A DNA stretch of 64,000 bases from Terrimonas_A sp051954695 (lineage in GTDB: Bacteria > Bacteroidota > Bacteroidia > Chitinophagales > Chitinophagaceae), in NCBI GenBank assembly GCA_051954695.1, contig JBQCHL010000028.1, positions 310,001 to 374,000 on the forward strand, in the 5' to 3' direction. The translations under genes were made by a program, and so were the position numbers. The notes under the pieces were generated by a model that searched no databases, was not told the origin of the DNA, and saw nothing but the letters and a program-made list of their open reading frames with translations. This document shows positions 36,712 through 42,260 of this stretch, piece by piece (within the stretch, counting starts at the first letter, position 1; each line of letters begins with the position of its first letter).

Positions 36712-36832
36712 ATGAAATTGCATATCCGTCATCGTGCCAAACGGTACCGGGGATCACCAGACGGAAAAGAATAAGGCTGGGACATGGCTGGCCGGATATG
36801 CAATTTCATGTACAGCAGAATACCGTTTGGCA
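36712..36832. repeat. Two interleaved perfect inverted repeats
   Basis: Arms of a 17-bp repeat (36712-36728, ATGAAATTGCATATCCG, and its complement at 36793-36809) alternate with arms of a 12-bp repeat (36735-36746, TGCCAAACGGTA, and its complement at 36821-36832). The order left1-left2-right1-right2 is that of an H-type pseudoknot in RNA rather than of a nested hairpin. The region 36672-36921 contains no convincing gene. Confidence 0.7.
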
Positions 36833-36921
36833 TGCCATTAAATACATGTATGGTCAGATAGAAGGCGATATAATTTCTTGTTTTGAAAAGAGGGCATCGT
36901 TGATCAATGGTGTTTTTAAGA

Positions 36922-37197
36922 TTAACAAATGTTCTTGCTGGCCTGATTTTTCTTTTCAATGATCTGTAATAGCAGGGTTCTTTCTTTTTTGATCTGCTGG
37001 CATACAGAAATGATTTCTCTTGTATTATCGACAATGGTCAGTTTTTCAAGAGAAGATTGCAGCAATACAATTTTTTGCAGGCAATAGCTTTCCATTACTT
37101 CCAAAGAATCTGCAAAAATTTCAGGCTCAAAAGCTTTTTTGGATCCTTGCCCGATAGCAGGTTTGATGTTTTTTTTGTTAGCTGACAGATGTTTCAT
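36922..37197 (-). CDS. Small hypothetical protein
   Basis: A 91-residue, mostly helical protein: a basic N-terminus (MKHLSANKKNIKPAIG) and a helical hairpin-like rest (SLEVMESYCLQKIVLLQSSL, ISVCQQIKKERTLLLQIIEK). No family recognised. The ATG follows an A/T-rich stretch with TTTTTT, and the frame has normal amino acid composition, but no homologue can be named, so it could be a chance ORF. Confidence 0.5.
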   Translation of the reverse strand: MKHLSANKKNIKPAIGQGSKKAFEPEIFADSLEVMESYCLQKIVLLQSSLEKLTIVDNTREIISVCQQIKKERTLLLQIIEKKNQASKNIC

Positions 37198-37408
37198 AAA
37201 AAAGGTTTAATGGTTAGGCCCGGGCTTTGCCCGTTGACAGGGACCTCGATACTTCAGGCATAAAGGTGAAGCTATTCAGAGTCCGGGACAAGCGATAGGC
37301 TACTGAGAATTAAGCGTAGTTGCTGGTGCCGGAATAAGTAGTTCTACGTATAAGCAACCAGCAGGCGTAGAATATCTTAGACCCGTTAACCATTAAAAAA
37401 TTATCACC

Positions 37409-37912
37409 ATGATTACCGTCAGAAAATTTCTTTTCTCCTTAAAATTTATTGCCTTACCGGTTTTGCTCTTCGCTCTTATAAGTTCCTGTGGTCATCAGAA
37501 CGAAGGCGGAGTGCGTATTCCTGTTCCAAAAGACACTTCAGGCCTTGCAGAAATTAATCATTTTATACCTGTAGAAAAGATCAATGAATTTCAAAAAAAC
37601 TTTGTAGCCCAACGTGATAGTCTGACCCGGCTTTCCGGTTATTATTTCCCTATAAGTGAGACGTTTAATAAACAGGCTTTGCTTGACCTGTTAAAAGATT
37701 CCAGCAATGTGGGTATCCGGATCTATTATGGTTTGAAAACCGGGGGCAACCGGAATGAAATACGCCTTGTGCTCGTTGGAGTAAATTCTCAGGGTCAGGA
37801 CCTTTATTATGAGAAGGGAGGGCAGATAGGAAAAGTAGCCACACAGGTTCCACCTGGTGGAGGCAGGGGAGGAGTAGAGTATGGACAATGTGATCCACCC
37901 TGCCAGCAATAG
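37409..37912 (+). CDS. Lipoprotein of signalling cassette 2, C-terminal CxxxC tail
   Basis: A 167-residue lipoprotein: signal FLFSLKFIALPVLLFALIS and lipobox ISSC (Cys27). The mature part has YYFPISETFNKQALLDLLKD and VGIRIYYGLKTGGNRNEIRL, then a Gly-rich stretch and the ending CDPPCQQ. The same order (GIRIY[FY]G, variable linker, CxxxC within the last ten residues) is found in the protein at 7419, and both are followed by a GIIRFRK membrane protein, a kinase and a regulator. Function unknown; the paired architecture suggests an envelope signalling role. Confidence 0.78.
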   Translation: MITVRKFLFSLKFIALPVLLFALISSCGHQNEGGVRIPVPKDTSGLAEINHFIPVEKINEFQKNFVAQRDSLTRLSGYYFPISETFNKQALLDLLKDSSNVGIRIYYGLKTGGNRNEIRLVLVGVNSQGQDLYYEKGGQIGKVATQVPPGGGRGGVEYGQCDPPCQQ

Positions 37913-37968
37913 TAGCCACCCACCACCATGGGTATAAAATTCGAACCTGAAAATCATAGCCTGCATAT

Positions 37969-38637
37969 ATGAGCGATTTGCTAAAATTTTGGCTCAGCCT
38001 TAGCATTGTTTTCGCAGTCATAATAGGGATAATAAGATTCAGGAAAATAAATCCTTCTTATTATCCCTTCATTTACCGGGTAAGTCTGTCATTAGTAGTG
38101 GAAATGCTTCGCCGGGTATTGATTCTGCAGAATAATTTTAGCGCGGCCACATTGGTCACCAATTTATTTTCCCTGGCAGACTTTTTTCTGTTTGCCTGGC
38201 TCTTCCATAACTGGGGATTATTTAAAAAAGATAAAAAACTTTATTTAGGAGTATTGCTGGGCTTTTTTCTAGCCTGGTGTATTGCTACCTATACTTCTCC
38301 CAAACACTTTTTTTCTCCCAACCTGTATTTCCGGATACTCTATTCTTTTGCACTGATCTTCTTTAGCGTTACTACTCTCAATAGCTTAATTATCAATACC
38401 AGGGGAGGCATGCTCAAAAATGCCAAATTCTGGATCTGCATAGGCATTATAATTTTTTATACCTTGTTCATAATTATTTGCGCTACGCAATTATCTGTTC
38501 TCAAAGAAAATGTCAGCAAGGAATTCCAGCGGAAGTTCTACGATATAATGGTGTTTTCTAACCTATTTGTAAACCTTTTATACGCAGGGGCTGTGTTATG
38601 GATACCCAGGAAAAAAGTCTTTACAGCAGTCTACTGA
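37969..38637 (+). CDS. Polytopic membrane protein of signalling cassette 2
   Basis: A 222-residue protein with about seven hydrophobic helices. Its first helix ends in IIGIIRFRKI, like the paralogue at 7977, and total lengths agree (222 and 215). The end overlaps the kinase gene by 40 bases, implying coupled translation. No domain was recognised. It is probably the membrane sensor for the kinase, by the same reasoning as for cassette 1. Confidence 0.8.
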   Translation: MSDLLKFWLSLSIVFAVIIGIIRFRKINPSYYPFIYRVSLSLVVEMLRRVLILQNNFSAATLVTNLFSLADFFLFAWLFHNWGLFKKDKKLYLGVLLGFFLAWCIATYTSPKHFFSPNLYFRILYSFALIFFSVTTLNSLIINTRGGMLKNAKFWICIGIIIFYTLFIIICATQLSVLKENVSKEFQRKFYDIMVFSNLFVNLLYAGAVLWIPRKKVFTAVY

Positions 38638-39344
38638 TCGTAGTGATAGTGGTAGGCATCGTCCTGCTGTATTTTATCATTACTATTATCCGCTACCAGC
38701 GTCGCAGCCTGGTTTTGCATAAAGAAAAGATCCGTGCTGAAATTGATACCCTGGAAAACGAAAGAAAAAGGATCGCATCCGATCTACATGATGAACTGGG
38801 CCCCTTGCTTTCTGCGGTTAAACTACAAATCAATAATCTTGATTCACAGGATGCTGCCGATAAACTACTGATCGAAAAGTCGAGCCAGCACATTGATACG
38901 ATCATCCGGAGAATGAGGGAAATATCCAATAACCTCATGCCGAATACCCTGCTCAGGAAAGGGCTGGCGAAAGCCATCGAGGAATTTATTGAAAGCAATA
39001 CTGAGGCATATAAACTTTCCATTAAACTGGTCATTGATGGAGAAGCCCGGCTCGGGCTGGATAAAGAGATCAATACTTACAGGATAGTACAGGAAATAGT
39101 GCATAATACCGTAAAACATGCGAAAGCTTCCTTGCTGGTAATCCGCATTAACCAGGAAAACGGCTTGTTTACCCTTTCCACCACCGACAATGGTACAGGA
39201 TTTGACTATTTTGCCCGGTCAAAAGACAATACTGGCCTTGGTCTTCGTAACTTACAAAGCCGTGCAGAGATAATGGGAGGAGAGATCACTTGTATGACAG
39301 AACCCGGTAAAGGGACCAGTTACATCCTTGAGATCCCGGTATAG
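38598..39344 (+). CDS. NarX-type sensor histidine kinase, cassette 2
   Basis: A 248-residue HisKA_3-class kinase: one membrane helix (LLIVVIVVGIVLLYFIITII), a coiled coil, the phosphoacceptor box ASDLHDELGPLLSAVKLQ with His near residue 63, an ATPase N box EIVHNTVKHA, G1 TDNGTGFDY and G2 TGLGLRNLQSRAEIMGGE. It has no extracytoplasmic sensor domain. It is similar in layout to the kinase at 8621. The regulator follows 13 bases later. Confidence 0.92.
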   Translation: MDTQEKSLYSSLLIVVIVVGIVLLYFIITIIRYQRRSLVLHKEKIRAEIDTLENERKRIASDLHDELGPLLSAVKLQINNLDSQDAADKLLIEKSSQHIDTIIRRMREISNNLMPNTLLRKGLAKAIEEFIESNTEAYKLSIKLVIDGEARLGLDKEINTYRIVQEIVHNTVKHAKASLLVIRINQENGLFTLSTTDNGTGFDYFARSKDNTGLGLRNLQSRAEIMGGEITCMTEPGKGTSYILEIPV

Positions 39345-39357
39345 AGAAATTTTACTC

Positions 39358-40029
39358 ATGAAATTACATGGAACCATAAAAGTGATCATAGCCGATGATC
39401 ATGAAATATTCCGTGACGGACTGAAACTGATGCTGCAAAAACAGCCCGATATTGAGCTATTGGCTGAAGCGGAAGATGGTAAGGAACTTATCGAAAAAAC
39501 AGAACAGCTTAAGCCCGACGTGGTGATCACTGACGTAAAAATGCCCAGGATGGATGGTGCATCAGCTACACGATATCTTACGGAACATCATCCCCATATA
39601 GGCATCATCGCTCTCACTATGTTTGATGAAGAAGAACAGATCATCGAAATGCTGGAATCAGGTGCTAAGGGTTATCTTCTGAAAAATGCAGATAAGAACG
39701 AGATCAAAGAAGCAATTCAATCAGTATACGACCAAACACCTTATTATTGCAAGCACACATCACACCGGCTTGCCCAACTGGTAGCAAAAAGCAAGTTCAA
39801 TCCTTACCGGCAAAAACCCAAACTGGAATTCTCAGAGAGGGAAAAAGAGATCATCACTCATATCTGTGAAGGGATAACCAATAAAGAGATCGCTGAGAAA
39901 ATTTTCCTGAGTGTTCGTACAGTGGAAGGGTTACGTATGAAGATCATGGAAAAAATGAACGTAAAAAATACAGCAGGTATCATTATCTATGCGATTAAGA
40001 ACGGGCATTATTCGCCGGGAAAAAACTGA
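39358..40029 (+). CDS. NarL/FixJ-type response regulator, cassette 2
   Basis: A 223-residue regulator with receiver acidic pair ADDHEIF, phosphoacceptor Asp near residue 59 in VITDVKMPRMDG, Lys in YLLKNADKNE, and a C-terminal LuxR-type helix-turn-helix (ITNKEIAEKIFLSVRTVEGL). The start at 39358 (MKLHGTIKVIIADDH) follows the kinase stop directly; an upstream in-frame start would overlap the kinase. A 10-bp-arm inverted repeat 125 bases downstream, ahead of a tiny ORF, is a candidate binding site. Confidence 0.92.
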   Translation: MKLHGTIKVIIADDHEIFRDGLKLMLQKQPDIELLAEAEDGKELIEKTEQLKPDVVITDVKMPRMDGASATRYLTEHHPHIGIIALTMFDEEEQIIEMLESGAKGYLLKNADKNEIKEAIQSVYDQTPYYCKHTSHRLAQLVAKSKFNPYRQKPKLEFSEREKEIITHICEGITNKEIAEKIFLSVRTVEGLRMKIMEKMNVKNTAGIIIYAIKNGHYSPGKN

Positions 40030-40153
40030 TGATCAGTTAGACGGTCTTTTGTTGTTGGTTACTCCTTCAGACTTCAAAATCCTGATCTTGTTCGCTTCAC
40101 TTCTTTTAGCAGTGTCAGTGTTCGCTTATCTGCTTTAAAATACCAGCCAGAAT

Positions 40154-40178
40154 TTTTTTCTAAAAATATTAGAAAAAA
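40154..40178. promoter_or_regulatory. 10-bp inverted repeat, candidate activator site
   Basis: TTTTTTCTAA (40154-40163) and TTAGAAAAAA (40169-40178) form a perfect inverted repeat with a 5-base spacer, ending just before a -33-like TTG at 40180. That position suits an activator. The nearest candidate is the response regulator encoded at 39358, which is inference. Confidence 0.55.
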
Positions 40179-40179
40179 T

Positions 40180-40211
40180 TTGGCATCATCGAAAAATTAT
40201 TTTCATCTTTG
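40180..40211 (+). promoter_or_regulatory. Promoter of the tiny Cys-rich ORF
   Basis: TTG at 40180-40182 and CATCTTTG at 40204-40211 fit the Bacteroidota -33/-7 pattern (TTG and TAnnTTTG) with a 21-base gap. The predicted start site is about ten bases before the ATG at 40230. Confidence 0.55.
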
Positions 40212-40229
40212 CATCGCAAATAACAACAA

Positions 40230-40322
40230 ATGCTACGTATACAATTACATATTGAATCAATGAAAGGCTTTAATCCCAAGTCGGATTATTGCGCTTGTGG
40301 TGCTTGTAGCATTGTTGAATAA
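40230..40322 (+). CDS. Tiny ORF encoding a 30-residue Cys-rich peptide
   Basis: The 30-codon frame starts MLRIQLHIESMKGFN and ends with YCACGACSIVE. It is framed by an inverted repeat, a promoter and a perfect hairpin terminator, giving a transcript of about 160 bases with little else in it. Three Cys in the last ten residues, spaced CxCxxC, could bind metal or be modified. The unit lies 200 bases after a response regulator gene whose cassette also makes a protein with a C-terminal Cys pair. It could equally be a small RNA with a chance ORF. No family recognised. Confidence 0.5.
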   Translation: MLRIQLHIESMKGFNPKSDYCACGACSIVE

Positions 40323-40352
40323 CCTGAATAATAAAATTCAATGAAATACAGG

Positions 40353-40378
40353 CCCCGCAAGAGATTGCGGGGTTTTTT
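40353..40378 (+). terminator. Rho-independent terminator of the tiny ORF
   Basis: Perfect 8-bp stem CCCCGCAA / TTGCGGGG with loop GAGA and six T residues. Confidence 0.92.
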
Positions 40379-40464
40379 GTTTGGTGAGTATTGAAGTGGT
40401 TGTAAACAAACTGTTTAACAAAACAAACCTAATGCGAAAGCAAACAGAACATAAACGATTTACG

Positions 40465-40555
40465 ATGCGGAATGAATACGGTTCATTACCCTGCTGTTAT
40501 TGGCATGCCATAACAATTCCAGGTAGTGTATCCATTAGCAACCAATCAAACCGCA
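40465..40555 (+). ncRNA. Possible structured RNA or small ORF
   Basis: ATGCGG (40465-40470) can pair with CCGCAT (40550-40555) and encloses TGAA/TTCA and TGTTA/TAACA hairpins. The unit ends in its own terminator at 40618-40646, so something is transcribed from 40381-40646. An overlapping frame from 40432 to 40587 (51 codons, starting MRKQTEHKRFTMRN) has an unusual composition and may not be translated. I cannot decide between an RNA and a peptide. Confidence 0.3.
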
Positions 40556-40617
40556 TTTCCATACGACCGGCTCAGGTCTGTACATGAACATAGTGTTCAC
40601 TGTAGTAAAAGATTGAG

Positions 40618-40646
40618 CCCGGTCGGAAATAACGACCGGGTTTTTT
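40618..40646 (+). terminator. Rho-independent terminator
   Basis: Perfect 8-bp stem CCCGGTCG / CGACCGGG with a 7-base loop followed by six T. It closes the second short transcription unit upstream of the tRNA-Lys-like gene. Confidence 0.9.
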
Positions 40647-40696
40647 GTTTTCAAAAACACATAGCCCCGGATTGAACAAAAACAAGGAGGTATGTG

Positions 40697-40831
40697 ATGA
40701 AATTTTTGTTGATCGTCCTGGCTATTCACCTGGCAGCAGAAGTGATAGCAGGAAAAAGAAAAGATGAGAATAAGAATGATAAAGGAACAACCGCTAAAAC
40801 GGTTCATCCTGCAGAATATGATTTGAGATAA
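40697..40831 (+). CDS. Small peptide with signal-like N-terminus and strong ribosome binding site
   Basis: A 44-residue frame: hydrophobic N-terminus MKFLLIVLAIHLAAEVIAG followed by a charged tail (KRKDENKNDKGTTAKTVH). AGGAGG at 40685-40690 lies six bases before the ATG, a strong Shine-Dalgarno sequence that is rare in Bacteroidota. The tail has no Cys. It sits directly upstream of the tRNA-Lys-like gene. No homologue can be named. Confidence 0.45.
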   Translation: MKFLLIVLAIHLAAEVIAGKRKDENKNDKGTTAKTVHPAEYDLR

Positions 40832-40856
40832 GGCATTAGATGCAGAAGGAGGAATA

Positions 40857-40888
40857 AGCGCTCCCCGTGAGATGCAGCGGGGACGCTT
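40857..40888 (+). ncRNA. Stable hairpin just upstream of the tRNA-Lys-like gene
   Basis: AAGCG and TCCCCG pair with CGGGGA and CGCTT, giving an 11-bp hairpin with a single bulged C. It ends seven bases before the tRNA 5' end and is not followed by a T run, so it looks like part of a processed precursor rather than a terminator. Confidence 0.5.
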
Positions 40889-40894
40889 TAAAAA

Positions 40895-40969
40895 TGGTTC
40901 GTAACTCAAATGGAACAGAGTACCGGTCTTTTACACCGGGAGTTGGGAGTTCGAGCCTCCCCGGGCCAA
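40895..40969 (+). tRNA. tRNA-Lys(UUU)-like gene, complete cloverleaf
   Basis: Acceptor TGGTTCG / CGGGCCA (7 bp, two G-U), T8 A9, D stem ACTC / GAGT with loop AAATGGAACA (G18 G19 present), anticodon stem CCGGT / ACCGG with loop CTTTTAC (U33, anticodon TTT at 40930-40932, A37), variable GAGTT, and T arm GGGAG TTCGAGC CTCCC. Tertiary partners U8-A14, A15-U48 and G18G19-U55C56 are all possible. Discriminator A73 is followed by CA, not CCA. The U1-A72 first pair is unusual, so it could be a dedicated mimic rather than the housekeeping tRNA-Lys. Confidence 0.8.
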
Positions 40970-41034
40970 CAGCGAGGCAAATGATTTAAGAAACACCGGT
41001 CTGAGAAACAGGATACCTGCTACCCAGATACATC

Positions 41035-41114
41035 CTTCCCGGTAAGGCGGGAAGACGGGAAGGGAGGACTTAGACGTGCCGGCTGCACAGGTTTGAGTCC
41101 TGTTTGATCAACAG
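41035..41114 (+). ncRNA. tRNA-like 3' fragment with T arm, RNA-repair island
   Basis: A perfect 7-bp hairpin (CTTCCCG / CGGGAAG, loop GTAAGG, 41035-41054) is followed by a T-arm-like hairpin ACAGG TTTGAGT CCTGT (41087-41103). An acceptor-like TTGATCA then leads into ACAG, the same ending as after the tRNA-Lys-like gene. No matching D arm or anticodon arm was found, and the T loop has U for C56, so this is a partial or degenerate tRNA-like element. Confidence 0.5.
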
Positions 41115-41181
41115 TAAGAAAGATGGGTGATCCTGTCGCCATAACAATTATTGAAGTAATGACAACAACAAACGGAAAACG

Positions 41182-41670
41182 ATGGAACAGACACAGTACC
41201 AATGGAGAAAGCTTAGCGGCGAACGGATCAAACAGCCGATTGAAGACGAGTTGCGAGAAGTGATCGTACGCGAAAAAGCAATGGGGCATGAACTGAAAGT
41301 GTGTATCGGCACAGACAGCCAGGTGAAAGGCAGGGAAACCGAATTTGCTACGGTGATCGTGTTCATTCGGAAAGGCAAAGGTGGGTTCATGTATATACAC
41401 CAGGAAATAAGCCGGGTGAAAATGACAGTGAAGCAAAGGATGCTGGCAGAAGTGGCCAAAAGCATCGAGATCGCGTATGCACTGAACCGGTTGTTTACTT
41501 TATATAACGTAGACATGGAAGTTCACGCCGATATCAACACCAATCCAGGCTTTAAAAGCAACGATGCTTTAAAAGAAGCAATGGGATATATCATGGGAAT
41601 GGGGTTTGCTTTCAGAGCTAAACCACATGCTTTTGCAAGTTCAAGTTGTGCTAATAAAGTAGTGCAGTGA
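41182..41670 (+). CDS. YkuK-type (DUF458) RNase H-fold protein
   Basis: A 162-residue protein of the YkuK/DUF458 family, predicted to have a ribonuclease H-like fold. Visible are the first-strand motif VCIGTDSQVKGRETEFATVI with its Asp, the segment VDMEVHADINTNPGFKSND with a further Asp, and GYIMGMGFAFRAKPHAFASS. It lies between the tRNA-Lys-like gene and the permuted tRNA-like RNAs, all on the same strand, with slipin and rtcB downstream. An RNA-processing role is suggested by fold and context, not by known biochemistry. Confidence 0.85.
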   Translation: MEQTQYQWRKLSGERIKQPIEDELREVIVREKAMGHELKVCIGTDSQVKGRETEFATVIVFIRKGKGGFMYIHQEISRVKMTVKQRMLAEVAKSIEIAYALNRLFTLYNVDMEVHADINTNPGFKSNDALKEAMGYIMGMGFAFRAKPHAFASSSCANKVVQ

Positions 41671-41686
41671 ATTGATATAAAATAAT

Positions 41687-41703
41687 TGAATGCATCGCAT
41701 TCA
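41687..41703 (+). ncRNA. Hairpin after the YkuK gene
   Basis: Perfect 7-bp stem TGAATGC / GCATTCA with loop ATC, 16 bases after the stop. No T run follows, so it probably begins the structured RNA region that runs to 42160. Confidence 0.5.
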
Positions 41704-41770
41704 CAAAAGCTTGCTTCACGGCAAGATGGGTATTACCTGTTGATCGCAAACCGGATGAGTGCTTAAGAAG

Positions 41771-41842
41771 CACCATAGTGCAGACGTAGTAACTATCTGT
41801 ATGCTGTTGCATCAATGAGGTATCCCCACCATAATCTGTATG
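41771..41842 (+). repeat. Short direct duplications inside the tRNA-like region
   Basis: CACCATA occurs at 41771-41777 and 41827-41833, and ATCTGTATG at 41795-41803 and 41834-41842. The second copies directly adjoin, while the first are separated by 17 bases. Each TCTGT copy can pair with ACAGA at 41895-41899, so two alternative folds of the permuted module are possible. Confidence 0.7.
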
Positions 41843-41899
41843 TCAGAGGTTCAACTCCTCTACGGGTAAGCCCGTTAGCTCAGAGGGTAGAGCAACAGA
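41835..41899 (+). ncRNA. Circularly permuted tRNA-like module A (Y-RNA-like tRNA mimic)
   Basis: All tRNA parts except the anticodon loop are present but in permuted order. Anticodon-stem 3' strand TCTGT, 5-base variable region ATGTC, T arm AGAGG TTCAACT CCTCT, acceptor stem ACGGG / CCCGT capped by TAAG, T8 A9, D arm GCTC AGAGGGTA GAGC, A26, and anticodon-stem 5' strand ACAGA. The tertiary partners U8-A14, G15-C48 and G18G19 with U55C56 are kept. The open ends leave through the anticodon stem, as in the tRNA-mimic module of bacterial Y RNAs such as YrlA. An outer CCCAC / GTGGG helix (41825-41829, 41905-41909) could extend it. Confidence 0.7.
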
Positions 41900-41904
41900 A
41901 ACAT

Positions 41905-41972
41905 GTGGGTTCGAGTCCCACTCCCCAATCAATGGGAATGGCGGAAAGGTAGACGCAAAGCACTCAATGCTT
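41905..41972 (+). ncRNA. Permuted tRNA-like module B with Leu-type D arm
   Basis: T arm GTGGG TTCGAGT CCCAC is followed by TCCCCAA, linker TCA and ATGGGAA, which pair as a short capped acceptor with one A-C mismatch. T8 G9 and a class II, tRNA-Leu-like D arm (GCG GAAAGGTAGA CGC) come next. A perfect 5-bp hairpin AAGCA / TGCTT then encloses only CTCAA, that is a Leu(CAA) anticodon loop short of the two bases after the anticodon. There is no T arm downstream of the D arm. It directly follows module A on the same RNA. Confidence 0.6.
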
Positions 41973-41980
41973 GAATCACG

Positions 41981-42036
41981 AAGAAGAGCACCACTTCTTA
42001 AAAAATGGTGGACAAAAACCGGCCTGCTGACCGGTT
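41981..42036 (+). ncRNA. Two further hairpins after the tRNA-like modules
   Basis: AAGAAG (AGCACCA) CTTCTT at 41981-41999 and AACCGG (CCTGCTGA) CCGGTT at 42017-42036 are perfect 6-bp hairpins. Neither is followed by a T run. Together with the modules upstream they indicate a long structured transcript. Confidence 0.45.
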
Positions 42037-42127
42037 CTGGAACGATAGGGCTCTGTCCAACAGAACAATCAGGGAAGCACCCGCAGCTTGTTGTATATAA
42101 AAGTGAAATAACAAGGCCTGTCATGCT

Positions 42128-42159
42128 GCATTACAGTACCACGGTACTGTTGATAATGC
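42128..42159. promoter_or_regulatory. Long palindrome ahead of the slipin gene
   Basis: ACAGTACC and GGTACTGT (42133-42140, 42143-42150) are separated by AC. Outer arms GCATT and AATGC extend the pairing with a 4-base bulge on one side. It may be an operator for the slipin-rtcB part or the end hairpin of the tRNA-like transcript. Confidence 0.5.
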
Positions 42160-42260
42160 TGACAATAATTTGAATGGAACTTTTTAAAATCAAGCTCCGT
42201 GTTGCCAGGATGGAATGCAAAGCCGGTTTTTTATTAATTAATGAATTAAAATGTAGAGAT

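Noticed and set aside
36729..37034. 101-codon minus-strand frame across the interleaved inverted repeats
   Set aside because: It overlaps the more gene-like frame at 36922-37197 and is mostly made of repeat arms; composition does not look protein-like.
40180..40211. Sigma-54 promoter (TGGC and TTGC) upstream of the tiny ORF, as for RtcR-controlled systems
   Set aside because: The two elements are 28 bases apart, far from the fixed -24/-12 spacing, whereas a -33/-7 pattern fits well.
41876..41928. Ordinary tRNA starting at the GTTAGCTC D-arm sequence
   Set aside because: A normal tRNA would need an anticodon arm between the D arm and the next T arm; only 11 bases are there and the acceptor strands do not pair. 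The permuted reading explains the sequence better.
40030..42260. CRISPR array
   Set aside because: The region has many hairpins but no regularly spaced identical repeats.
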